A stretch of 64,000 nt of DNA from contig JADKCI010000002.1 in assembly GCA_016714645.1 (NCBI GenBank), positions 434,001-498,000 of the forward strand, written 5' to 3'. Positions 36,745 to 45,189 of the stretch are shown here, piece after piece. The DNA comes from Chromatiaceae bacterium. Its GTDB lineage: Bacteria; Pseudomonadota; Gammaproteobacteria; Chromatiales; Chromatiaceae. The notes beneath the pieces are model-generated. The model ran no database searches. It had not been told where the DNA came from and saw nothing but the letters and a program-made list of their open reading frames with translations. Position numbers and translations under genes: made by a program. The number at the start of each line of letters is the position of its first letter. Position 1 is the first letter of the stretch.

Positions 36745-37596
36745 ATGGGCAGGATGTGGCGCAAGCAGTGTGATGGGACGCAATGCCGCGACCCGGCGTT
36801 CAAACCCGCGCGCTCGCCGCGCGGCGACGCCGCTTTCTTCCGTCCCACGCTGGCCGGTCCCGACGCTCCGCCGGTACAGAAGCAGGAAGCACTCGGCGCG
36901 GCCGAAGAGGAAAAGAAGGACCCGCTGACGGAGGGACTCAAGACCACTGCGGGCAAGCTGGCCGAGAACGACTCCTTCAAGAAGTGGTACGAGCCGCGGC
37001 TGGCCAGCCTCAAGTACACGCTCTGGGACAAGGCCAGTCCCGCCGAGAAGGCCGCCATGGCCAGCTTTCTCGGCATCAACGTCGGCATGGCGGGCCTTGC
37101 GTTCGCCTCCAACCCCAAGCTGCGCGAGAGCCTGTCGGGCGTGAATATCGGCAAGCCACTGGGGTGGATCCCGTATTCGCCGGTCGAAGGCTTCAGCTAC
37201 AAACTACCCGGCGCCGGCAAGACCGCCACCGAGTTCTCCACGGATTTCACGCTCAATCCCTATCTCGACCTGTGGAAGAACCGGCCCGGCTTCATGCCCT
37301 CCGGCGCCACGTTCGGGCTGGAATCCCGCTACGACCCGCGCCAGGGATTCAACCTGACCGGCGGCAAGCTATGGCTCGACTTCTTCGGCGGTAGTTTGAA
37401 GGCGCAGGGCAGCATCTCGAACGAGCTCTCGCCCTATCCGCGCCTCGACTTCGGGCGCGAGGGGCAGCCGCCCAACTGGTTCATGCAGGAGTATCCGGCG
37501 CTGCCGATGATCAAGGGGCCTGACTACCGCTTCGTGCTCAGCGCGGATCTCATGGAGCTCATTCCCGACCTGCAAAACCGCTTCCGCTCGCGGTGA
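36745..37596 (+). CDS. eCIS-associated protein, unknown function; possible cargo
   Basis: The protein is 283 residues from the ATG at 36745. The first 65 residues are polar and probably disordered. They include APPVQKQEALGAAEEEKKDP, similar in style to the VQRK/LQTK-type linkers of the DUF4157 protein next door. A hydrophobic stretch (about 100-118, SFLGINVGMAGLAFA) follows. The C-terminal part is beta-rich with many aromatics (LWLDFFGG, LDFGREGQPPNWFMQ). No catalytic motif is evident. Its place immediately before the DUF4157 gene and its linker-like N-terminus make a delivered protein plausible, as inference only. Confidence 0.65.
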   Translation: MGRMWRKQCDGTQCRDPAFKPARSPRGDAAFFRPTLAGPDAPPVQKQEALGAAEEEKKDPLTEGLKTTAGKLAENDSFKKWYEPRLASLKYTLWDKASPAEKAAMASFLGINVGMAGLAFASNPKLRESLSGVNIGKPLGWIPYSPVEGFSYKLPGAGKTATEFSTDFTLNPYLDLWKNRPGFMPSGATFGLESRYDPRQGFNLTGGKLWLDFFGGSLKAQGSISNELSPYPRLDFGREGQPPNWFMQEYPALPMIKGPDYRFVLSADLMELIPDLQNRFRSR

Positions 37597-37602
37597 TTCG
37601 TC

Positions 37603-40600
37603 ATGCAGACCCACGCAACTGCAAGCAAGGAATCCAGCAGCCACGTGAACCGCTCGTTCTTCGCGTCGCGCAGCACCGCAACGCCGTTCTTCGCGCCGAT
37701 GATCCAGGAGAAGTGCGCAGCGTGCGAAGAGGAGGAAAAGGTTCAGCGCAAGGCGGAACGCGATCAATCGTCGGCGTTCGAGCCGGCCGGGGCGGGCGCG
37801 GACGGCGCGGACGACGAGACACCGAATCTGCAGTCGAAGTGCGCCGCTTGCGATCACGAGCCGCCGAAGCTGCAGACGAAACTCACCATCGGCGGGCCGG
37901 GAGATCGCTTCGAACAGGAAGCGGATCGCATGGCCGACACCGTCATGCGTTCGCCCGACCTGCGCGCGAGTCCGCTGCAAAGGGCGACCGCCGGACCGTT
38001 GCACATACAACGCGAATCGACCGAGAGCTGCGCCATTAGCGAAGAAGAGAAGGAGCCGGACGAGGTCGAAGAAGAGCACGAGGACATCGACCCGGCCGAG
38101 CAGGAGCAGGAGACGCTGGTCAGCCCGAAGCGCGAGCCCGACGAAGTCACGCCGCCCTCGGACATGGAGTCGCGGCTCGAAAGCTCGCGCGGTGGCGGCG
38201 CCGCGATGGCAACGCCGACGCGCGACTTCATGGAGTCGCGTTTCGGCCATAACTTCTCCGAAGTGCGCATCCACACGGGCGGAGCGTCGGAGGGTCTGAA
38301 CCGCGACGTGAAGAGCCTCGCGTTCACGAGTGGCAGGGATGTCTACTTCGGCTCTGGCCAGTACCGCCCCGACACGGATTCCGGCAAGCACCTGCTTGCG
38401 CACGAGCTCACGCACGTGGTGCAGCAGTCGGGCTCGGGTTCCGGAACCGTACGCGAGAAGGCGGACCCGAACACGATTTCGCCGGCGCGCGAAATGAAGC
38501 CTTACTACTCGACGGGAGGCGCGTGGGTGTCGGGCACGGCCACGCACGGCGTCATCGAGAAGCTGTTGCGGGATCACGACGATCAACTGGTCACGGAGGC
38601 GGCGATCCCCGGCGCGGACCGGTTCATCCCGATGCTCAACCTGATCGGCGTGGCGGACCTCTACAAGTCCTCTCCCGCGCATCACGTTACCGGCGTCAAG
38701 GCTTACAAGGAGGCCGACACGCCCGATCGCTTCGTCAACATGAACAACACCGACTCGCGTGGCACGCAGCCCGCGGTCGATTCGCTGCCGCGGCGCCTCA
38801 AGCGCAAGAAGGGCGTGCGCGACTGGGATGGAGACTTCCCCGGGAAAGTCTGGCTGGGCGAGCTCAAACCCTTCGCCACCAGCAAGCTGAGCGCCGGTGT
38901 GAACCAGCTCAACAGCTACACGAAGGGCTACATGGCCTTCGTCACGCAGGCCAACAAGATCAATGGTGGCCAGACGCGCGCCAGCATCGAGGTCGAGCGG
39001 CTCGACCTAAAGATTCCTGACTACCTCAACTTCGACAACATGGCCACGCAGCAGCATATCCCGTCGAGGAAGAGCACGACGCCGGACGAGAAGACCCGGC
39101 TGTGGGTGGCAAGTGCGGGCAAGGGTGTCTATCTGTACGCGGCCTTGCCGGGAGATACGAAGGCGGTGCCACCACAGCGGTACTTCGACGAGCTTGCGGA
39201 CATGCGCAAGGTCGTGACCGAGCTTGGGCCGAAGAAAGAACCTGCCAAGACCACGGCGCGCATGAAGTTCGCCTCGTCGACAACGAAGCTCGCGATCTCG
39301 CGCGCGGGCGCCGGGAGTGCGCGCCGCGTGCAGCGGAACACCACGGAGCGCGGACCCACCTACTGGAGCGACCGCGCGCGCAACTGGGAAACGCTCCGCT
39401 CGACCTGGGGCGCGAAGTTTCGCGCGCAAACCAAGGGCGGCCTGAAATCGCACGTGGCAAAAGTGCGCTTCGAAAAGGCGCTGGGCCGGTCGGGACGATC
39501 GATGCGCGCGGTCGAAAAAAAGGAGGTGGGCGAATACAAGAAGCTCATGTTCTGGAGCGGCCGCGCGGGCAAGTTCATGGGCAAGGTGCGCTTCCTGCTC
39601 GGCGGCGCGTGGGACAAGGGCCTCGCCATCTTCGAGAAGATGAAGACGAAGATGACGGGCATCCGCACCAAGGTCACCGGCCTGAGCGAGACCGGTCTCG
39701 TCAAGGTAAGCTGGCAGTCGAAGCTCATCCAGGCACTCATGGTCGTCTGCAAGGCGGTGTTCTCGTCATTTATCACCGAGAGCTTCAATTTCTTCGCGCG
39801 ATGCTTCGAATCGGCCATGGACAAGGTCATCGAGAAGTTCCAGGAGGAGATGCACAAGCGTTTCGGCGAGGAGCTCTGTCGCGCGCGCAAGCTGTTCGAA
39901 GACAGCAAGCAGAAGCTTGAGGAAGAGTGGGGCGACGTCATCCGGCAGATCGAGGCCATCGTCGAAGCGATTCAGAACGTGAAGCGCTGGGTAGACATCT
40001 GTACGACCGCGGTGGATTTGATCCGCGTCGGTGTGCAGATCATTTCATGCCTGACGCCGCCTGGCCTGGGCTGCTTGTGGGGCCTCGTGGCGCAGCTCGG
40101 CATCGGCGCGATGGTGGGCCTCGTCGTCGGCACGCAGTGGTTCAACGACTACATCATCACGCCAAACGTGCGCCAGTTGATCGACGATTACATCGCGCCT
40201 ACCTACCAGAGCCTTATCAACCGCGTGCTCGGGCCGGGGCTCTCCGACTATCACTGCCACATCGCGGACGACGCGATCCCGGCGCTGAAGTTCGAGGCGA
40301 AGGGCGGACTGACGAACGGTTCGGCGGCGCTGCGCGCGCATCGCGACTCCTGGGAATCGGAATTCGAACCGCAAATCATGGCGGATTTGCAGCGAGTGTT
40401 CGGCAATCCGAATGCCAAGCCGGTGACGAAGGAAGACGTGCAGAAGCTTCTGAAGAAAATTAAGGACAGCGGACTGTCGATGGAGGAAGTCAAGGATCGC
40501 GCCACGATGCAGAAGCTGCTCGAGCAGGCGCGCGATCCCAAGTCGGGGAAACTCGACATCGAGAAGGCGAAAAAGCAGGCTGTGAAGACGGAGGCGCCTG

Positions 40601-41343
40601 AGGCCAAGCCCGTCGAACGCAAGATCGACTATGAGCATGCGCGCAAGCAGAACGTCATCTTCCAGAAGATGCACGGTTGGGATCCAACCACTTTCGTCGC
40701 GAAGCCCGGTATCAAAGTCGACAGCGATGAGTTCGCAAATGCCGTCTACGACATGCAGGGGAAGGTCGGGGTCAAGCAGGACGGCATACTCGGCGATGAC
40801 ACGCTCATCGCGTTCTACGACAAGAACAAAAAGAAGCCCGATCATTTCTACAAGGAGTCGCAGATGGCGATCGAGGAAAAGAAAGCCGCGGCTGAGCGTG
40901 CGGCGACGGAGAGGGCCGAGCGAGAAGCGGCGAAATATCCGGTTAGCGAAGGGCCGGAGTACACCACCGTGGTCACCGGCCTTCCGCGCGACGTCAAGAT
41001 CCTGAACGCACACACCGTTCCGGCGGCGTCTCGCGACGACCACATCCCCAAGGGCGCACGAATCAACGTGTACGTCGTCGATGTGGGGTCATACGTGAAG
41101 GCGGCCGGAGATCGCGACACCGTGGATCCAGAGCCCAAGTTCATCGACCTCGACGTCTGGGTAGATAAGAAGCACGTCTATCGGCTCACGAATGTCGCGG
41201 TGTCGAGTTTCTACATCGCCAAGATGTTCGGTTGGGCGTGTTACTGGACGCTGATGCTCGAGATGACCGACGGCTTCACCGTCGATACGCCGAAAGGTCC
41301 TTTCACCCTGCATCGTACGGAATGGTGCTGGAAGGACAAATGA
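37603..41343 (+). CDS. DUF4157 (eCIS core domain) protein, candidate effector
   Basis: The 1246-residue protein has an N-terminal disordered region with two KCAAC motifs (about 37-41 and 81-85) and VQRK/LQTK linkers. The DUF4157 domain follows, with GDRFEQEADRMADTVMR, HNFSEVRIHTGG and the zinc-protease-like H267-E-L-T-H271 followed by VVQQSG. Then come a domain of unknown type (about 300-560) with a WDGDFPGKVWLGELKPFATS segment, a basic helical region, and a membrane-like stretch near 800-845 (IISCLTPPGLGCLWGLVAQL). A putative peptidoglycan-binding repeat lies near 1040-1075 (GKVGVKQDGILGDDTLIAF). DUF4157 is a marker of proteins loaded into or linked with eCIS particles. The toxic or other activity is not evident. 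Confidence 0.88.
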   Translation: MQTHATASKESSSHVNRSFFASRSTATPFFAPMIQEKCAACEEEEKVQRKAERDQSSAFEPAGAGADGADDETPNLQSKCAACDHEPPKLQTKLTIGGPGDRFEQEADRMADTVMRSPDLRASPLQRATAGPLHIQRESTESCAISEEEKEPDEVEEEHEDIDPAEQEQETLVSPKREPDEVTPPSDMESRLESSRGGGAAMATPTRDFMESRFGHNFSEVRIHTGGASEGLNRDVKSLAFTSGRDVYFGSGQYRPDTDSGKHLLAHELTHVVQQSGSGSGTVREKADPNTISPAREMKPYYSTGGAWVSGTATHGVIEKLLRDHDDQLVTEAAIPGADRFIPMLNLIGVADLYKSSPAHHVTGVKAYKEADTPDRFVNMNNTDSRGTQPAVDSLPRRLKRKKGVRDWDGDFPGKVWLGELKPFATSKLSAGVNQLNSYTKGYMAFVTQANKINGGQTRASIEVERLDLKIPDYLNFDNMATQQHIPSRKSTTPDEKTRLWVASAGKGVYLYAALPGDTKAVPPQRYFDELADMRKVVTELGPKKEPAKTTARMKFASSTTKLAISRAGAGSARRVQRNTTERGPTYWSDRARNWETLRSTWGAKFRAQTKGGLKSHVAKVRFEKALGRSGRSMRAVEKKEVGEYKKLMFWSGRAGKFMGKVRFLLGGAWDKGLAIFEKMKTKMTGIRTKVTGLSETGLVKVSWQSKLIQALMVVCKAVFSSFITESFNFFARCFESAMDKVIEKFQEEMHKRFGEELCRARKLFEDSKQKLEEEWGDVIRQIEAIVEAIQNVKRWVDICTTAVDLIRVGVQIISCLTPPGLGCLWGLVAQLGIGAMVGLVVGTQWFNDYIITPNVRQLIDDYIAPTYQSLINRVLGPGLSDYHCHIADDAIPALKFEAKGGLTNGSAALRAHRDSWESEFEPQIMADLQRVFGNPNAKPVTKEDVQKLLKKIKDSGLSMEEVKDRATMQKLLEQARDPKSGKLDIEKAKKQAVKTEAPEAKPVERKIDYEHARKQNVIFQKMHGWDPTTFVAKPGIKVDSDEFANAVYDMQGKVGVKQDGILGDDTLIAFYDKNKKKPDHFYKESQMAIEEKKAAAERAATERAEREAAKYPVSEGPEYTTVVTGLPRDVKILNAHTVPAASRDDHIPKGARINVYVVDVGSYVKAAGDRDTVDPEPKFIDLDVWVDKKHVYRLTNVAVSSFYIAKMFGWACYWTLMLEMTDGFTVDTPKGPFTLHRTEWCWKDK

Positions 41344-41383
41344 ACCCGGCAATGAAATCCGTGCGCGTGGCCGCGACGAAAGA

Positions 41384-42769
41384 ATGAAGGAGAAGCAGGT
41401 GGAAAAATCACAACGCGCCGCGGTCGTATCGCTGATTCCTGAAAGGAGCTCGCTCGAGAGCGCCTACCAGCGTTTCGAAGGCGCGATGGAATCTAGGCTG
41501 CGCGCTCTGTTCGGCGCAGGCGCGCACGAGCCTGCGCAGCCCCCGCTAGCGGTATCCAGGACGGGCGTGGATGAAACGGGCTACGGCTTGTTCCTGCGCG
41601 ATTTCAACCCCGACAGGGACGCGCAGCTGCTGCTCATGCTGGCGTTTGCGCCGTCGCTCAAGCCCGAGTTCTTCGATTCACTCCTGCAGCGCGTGCATCC
41701 TGGCGCGGGTGAATACCCGCAGTTCGGCGGCATCCGCGGCAAGCAGCACCGCGGTTTTTTGCCCACCGGCGACACGGCGCTGTTCCTTCTTGCCGGCGAC
41801 GATCTCGAGGCGCGCATGCGCTGGCAGACGTTGTTGTGCGGCGAGCATCCGCTCGTGAAAGCTGGCGTGGTCTATCTGGAGGATCCCGCGGATGGCGACC
41901 CGCCCATGAGCGGGCGCCTCGTAATCGACAACGATCACGCGGAGCTGTTCATCAATGGCAAGGCGCGTGCGCCCCGCATGTCGCTCAGGTTTCCTGCGCA
42001 GCGACTCGAAACCGCGATGGAGTGGGACGACCTGGTGTTGCCGGCGCGTACCGCCGCGGAACTCAAGGATCTCGAAAACTGGGTGCGCCATGGCAGCGAG
42101 TTGCTGGACACGTGGGGCATGCGCAAAAAACTGAGGCCCGGATGTCGTGCGCTGTTCTTTGGTCCGCCAGGCACGGGCAAGACGGTGACTGCGACGGTGC
42201 TGGGCAAAGTGACTGGCCGTGAGGTCTACAAAGTTGACCTGTCGATGGTCGTTTCGAAATTCATTGGCGAGACCGAAAAGAATCTCGCCACGTTGTTCGA
42301 CAAGGCCGAGCACAAGGACTGGATCCTGTTCTTCGACGAGGCCGATGCGCTGTTCGGCAAACGCACGCAGGTACGCGATGCGCACGATCGCTACGCGAAC
42401 CAGGAAGTCTCCTTCCTGCTGGCGCGGATCGAGACGTTCAACGGTCTCGTGATCCTCGCGTCGAATCTCGCGGGCAATGTCGATGAGGCCTTCGCGCGGC
42501 GTTTCGAACAGCTCGTGCATTTCCCGATGCCGCGCCAGCATGAGCGACTCTCGCTCTGGCGGAAGGGGCTGCCCGGTCCTGCGTCACTGGAGCCCGGCGT
42601 CGATCTCGCGCAGATCGCCGCGCGCTACGAGTTGAGCGGCGGCATGATTATGAACGTGATCCGCTACGCGTCGTTGCAGGCAATCGCACGCGGGGAGCGG
42701 CTGCTACGCCAGCAGGATCTGCTGGACGGAATCCGGCGAGAGTACGCGAAGGAAAACAGACTCGAATAG
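41384..42769 (+). CDS. AAA+ ATPase of the eCIS (Pvc15/Afp15-like)
   Basis: The 461-residue protein has an N-terminal domain of about 235 residues followed by an AAA+ module. Walker A is G260PPGTGKT267, Walker B is I314LFFDEADALFG with D318/E319, and sensor-type residues sit in ILASNLAGNVDEAFARRFE. All AAA residues look intact. Pvc15-type ATPases are needed for particle assembly or cargo loading. It is the last gene of the operon; about 480 bp without genes follow. GTG at 41399 is an alternative start. Confidence 0.93.
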   Translation: MKEKQVEKSQRAAVVSLIPERSSLESAYQRFEGAMESRLRALFGAGAHEPAQPPLAVSRTGVDETGYGLFLRDFNPDRDAQLLLMLAFAPSLKPEFFDSLLQRVHPGAGEYPQFGGIRGKQHRGFLPTGDTALFLLAGDDLEARMRWQTLLCGEHPLVKAGVVYLEDPADGDPPMSGRLVIDNDHAELFINGKARAPRMSLRFPAQRLETAMEWDDLVLPARTAAELKDLENWVRHGSELLDTWGMRKKLRPGCRALFFGPPGTGKTVTATVLGKVTGREVYKVDLSMVVSKFIGETEKNLATLFDKAEHKDWILFFDEADALFGKRTQVRDAHDRYANQEVSFLLARIETFNGLVILASNLAGNVDEAFARRFEQLVHFPMPRQHERLSLWRKGLPGPASLEPGVDLAQIAARYELSGGMIMNVIRYASLQAIARGERLLRQQDLLDGIRREYAKENRLE

Positions 42770-43251
42770 CCGCCATATGTATTACATATTGATAGTATTT
42801 GCGATTTTCTGAATCGCTGGAATCTCAAAAAAATGGAATCATCGCTTCCTCTTTATATTTCGTATGAGTCTCCGCTAAGCAATCTGAATCCGATATGGTC
42901 GAGTAGGCCGGAGACCCAGATGAAGTCTTCTCTTCCCCGTCCGGAGCCTTCATTGGACGCCTGCCTGCACGCAGCTACTAAGTGATCGGCGGAAAGAGCG
43001 GTTCACTATCGGAGGCTCCAAGCCCCTCACAGAACCGTGCTTGCGCTATTTCGGGGTCTGCTTGGGATACGTGTAATTTTTTGTAACTACTCAGGCCCCC
43101 GGAGCGGCCTCGCCTGTTTCGCTTGAACACGAGGCGCCGAAGCAGATCATCGCTTCGCCTAAGCGGGGGCAGCGTCCGAGCGGGGTACCTGGGTAGTTAC
43201 AATCCGGGTTAAATTCTCTTGGGAATTCTGCGGTCCCGGCGAGGGTGATAC
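42770..43251. other. Gene-free right edge of the eCIS island
   Basis: The first 120 bp are conspicuously AT-rich compared with everything else in the window. They contain a small hairpin at 42801-42817 (GCGATT / AATCGC) that may help end transcription. The rest holds the probable group II intron remnant and then unassigned sequence up to the right direct repeat. Confidence 0.6.
42898..43045 (-). mobile_element. Probable 3' end of a group II intron (domain V/VI remnant)
   Basis: Read on the minus strand, GCAAGCACGGTTCTGTGAGG (43047-43028) matches the 3' half of domain V and its junction to domain VI in bacterial group II introns. The stretch then runs to GGCCTACTCGAC at 42909-42898, a typical group II 3' end. 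The 5' half of domain V (GAGCCGT...) is not recognisable, and no reverse-transcriptase reading frame is nearby, so it would be a decayed fragment. Confidence 0.4.
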
Positions 43252-43735
43252 CGCTAGCGGCAACGCCGGCCCAGGGGGGCCACCGGTCCCGCCAAGGGTC
43301 GGAACAGCCGCCCCTTGGCGCGCAGGAAGTGGACGAAGAATTCGAACAGGACCAGGCGGGTGGTCTGGACGAAGACCACTAGGCCCTCCAGCACGATGGC
43401 GAAGAGATTGCCCAGGATCACCACCAGCCACCAGCCCAGGGGGTGTTCCACGCCCTGGGCCAGGGTCATGATAGTGTGGGAGAGGGCGGCGTGGGCGAGG
43501 GCGAAGGCGCCCACCCGGGCGAAGGACAGGGTGTTCAGCAAGAGTTCGAACGAGCTGTAGAGCAGCCGCCCCAAGGCCCCGGCCAGGGCCTGGATACCCG
43601 CCCCGCGGCACTGCCAGAGGCTGCCGGCGATGAAATGGAACAGGGCCAGGCCGGCGACCCAGAGGGCCTGGGGATAGGCCATGGTCACCAGCAACGCCAA
43701 GTAAAGGATCAGGACGGCCGCATCCACCGCCAGCC
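43252..43735. repeat. Right direct repeat of the eCIS island (atpI 3' end)
   Basis: Same orientation as 13024-13500 and about 95% identical by eye, starting at CCGCTAGCGGCAACGCCGGC. This copy is intact and forms the C-terminus of the functional gene. Confidence 0.92.
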
Positions 43736-45098
43736 AGGGGCCCAGGGCCCGGTTCCAGTGGGCCTCGAATCCGGCCAGGACCAGCCCCAGCAGCAAGAGC
43801 CCGACGCCAAAGGCCAGGGGCACCGCCAGGACGATGATGGGCTGCTCCAGGGGCTTGAGCCAGAGGGCGGGGATCAGGTCGTCGAAACCAAAGAGGTCGC
43901 CAAAGAGCAGGCCAAAGGCCATGGCGGCGAGCCCGCAGGGCAGCAGGAAACGGATGTCGGGCCAGCGTTTGCTGAACAGCAGGGCGAAGAGAACCAGCAG
44001 CAGGCCATGGCCCACGTCGGGAAACATGTAGCCAAAGAGCAGGGGCACCAGCAGGGCCAGGAGGCCGCTCGGGTCCACCTCCCTGGCGTCAGGGGTGCCC
44101 CAGAGCATGAGTAAGGGCCGGTAGGGTTTGGCCCACCAGCTTTGCAGGGTGGTGACCGGCGGTGGCGCCGAGGCCGGTGGGTCCGGGAAGCGCACCACGA
44201 CCTCGATGCCAGCCCCCCAGAGGGCCTCCTGCAGGCCATCCAGATCCTCGGCGGTGGTCCAGCCGGTGACGTGGCAGAGTTCCTGGCCGCCGAGGTAGCA
44301 AGCCACCTTGTCCAGATACCAGGCCAGGGTGTCGATATCGGCCCGGGCGGCGGCGATGCTGGGGTCGGCGCGCAACGCCTGCAGGGGCCTTTCCAACCGG
44401 GTGATCTCTTGCTCAATGTCGGTGAGGTAGACATGCAGGCGGTGGATGCGCTCATCCGGCGCGCCGGACAGCCAGGCGGGGATGCCGACTTGCTCGCAGC
44501 CCTGTTCCACCACCAGGTGACGGATGAGGGCGCGCTGATCGGGCATGCCCATCATGAAGGGAAAGTCGTGCCGCGGTCCCCGGACCACCAGGGTGGTCTG
44601 GGCGGCGACGGTCTCGCTCTCCTCGAGGCGGCAGGTCTTGGGGCAGGCGAAGAGGCACTTGCACAGAAAGCGGGTCTCATGGAAGAGACCTTCCAGGTCC
44701 ACGCCATCCCGGCGCATGGCGCGCAGGGCCTCGTCGAGGAGGCGCAGGTCCTCCCGCTCCGCCTGCCGCTCCGCCACCTGCTCCTTGAGGTAGTCCAGGC
44801 GGGCACTCCAGATGCGCAGCCGGTGCAGGGCCTGGTTGGCCACATGGACGGGATTGCCCAGCAGGGCGCTGGGCCGGTCACGGCCCGCGGGCAGATCTTC
44901 CAGGTGGCGGGCGATCAGGTCCCGCCCGCGCTTGACGAAATAGCGCAGCTTGTGGGTATTGAGGGGTTCCGCTAGGCGAGGGTCTATCTCTAGCTCCACC
45001 ACCCCGGTTCGGGCCAGGATTTCAGTGGCCCGGACCGTATGTTCGTGAGGGACATAGGTCTCGAACCAGCGGGCTTGCATGGGGCGAAGAGAGAGCAT
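43254..45098 (-). CDS. atpI: V-type ATP synthase subunit I
   Basis: The 614-residue protein has the V-ATPase I/a-subunit plan. A soluble N-terminal half includes a long helical stretch (about 95-145, LDYLKEQVAERQAEREDLRL). A membrane half (about 345-600) has about seven hydrophobic segments, including GYMFPDVGHGLLLVLFALLF, and the characteristic FARVGAFALAHAALSHTIM region. It would form the stator and half-channels for ions with the K ring. No other V-ATPase subunits lie downstream: the island begins right after its stop. The rest of the complex must be elsewhere or this gene is an orphan. A second, truncated copy of its 3' end lies at 13024-13500. Confidence 0.9.
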   Translation of the reverse strand: MLSLRPMQARWFETYVPHEHTVRATEILARTGVVELEIDPRLAEPLNTHKLRYFVKRGRDLIARHLEDLPAGRDRPSALLGNPVHVANQALHRLRIWSARLDYLKEQVAERQAEREDLRLLDEALRAMRRDGVDLEGLFHETRFLCKCLFACPKTCRLEESETVAAQTTLVVRGPRHDFPFMMGMPDQRALIRHLVVEQGCEQVGIPAWLSGAPDERIHRLHVYLTDIEQEITRLERPLQALRADPSIAAARADIDTLAWYLDKVACYLGGQELCHVTGWTTAEDLDGLQEALWGAGIEVVVRFPDPPASAPPPVTTLQSWWAKPYRPLLMLWGTPDAREVDPSGLLALLVPLLFGYMFPDVGHGLLLVLFALLFSKRWPDIRFLLPCGLAAMAFGLLFGDLFGFDDLIPALWLKPLEQPIIVLAVPLAFGVGLLLLGLVLAGFEAHWNRALGPWLAVDAAVLILYLALLVTMAYPQALWVAGLALFHFIAGSLWQCRGAGIQALAGALGRLLYSSFELLLNTLSFARVGAFALAHAALSHTIMTLAQGVEHPLGWWLVVILGNLFAIVLEGLVVFVQTTRLVLFEFFVHFLRAKGRLFRPLAGPVAPLGRRCR

Positions 45099-45143
45099 AT
45101 TACTAATTTAGCAGATTCGTATATTTGGCGTTCGCCGGGAATC

Positions 45144-45170
45144 AAAAAAGGGCCATTCGGCCCTTTTCTA
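45144..45170 (-). terminator. Terminator after katG
   Basis: AAAAGGGCC / GGCCCTTTT with a 4-base loop and T/A runs on both sides. It lies between the katG stop and the start of the V-ATPase gene on the same strand, so it should keep the two transcripts apart. Confidence 0.85.
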
Positions 45171-45189
45171 TTCAATCACCGGCGAGGCC

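Larger units (their letters stand above)
13024..43735. mobile_element. eCIS accessory island bracketed by direct repeats
   Basis: The about 30-kb region between the two atpI 3'-end copies (13024-13500 and 43252-43735) holds the complete injection-system operon. IS3 and probable group II intron remnants lie at its inner edges. No integrase, phage structural DNA-packaging gene, lysis gene or tRNA target is seen, so it is not a prophage. Acquisition is inferred from the repeats, the mobile-element scars and the change in coding style (more GCG, CGC and CTC-GAG runs than in the flanking core genes). Confidence 0.7.

Noticed and set aside
37369..38685. Long minus-strand frame (438 codons) over the DUF4157 gene
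   Set aside because: It is antisense to a gene with clear domains, consists mostly of Arg/Leu/Val, and is a typical shadow in GC-rich DNA.
14299..42769. Prophage or type VI secretion system
   Set aside because: There are no packaging, capsid, lysis or integrase genes, and no TssJLM membrane complex or ClpV. AAA+ Pvc15, DUF4157, DUF5908 and the DUF4255 cap point to eCIS.
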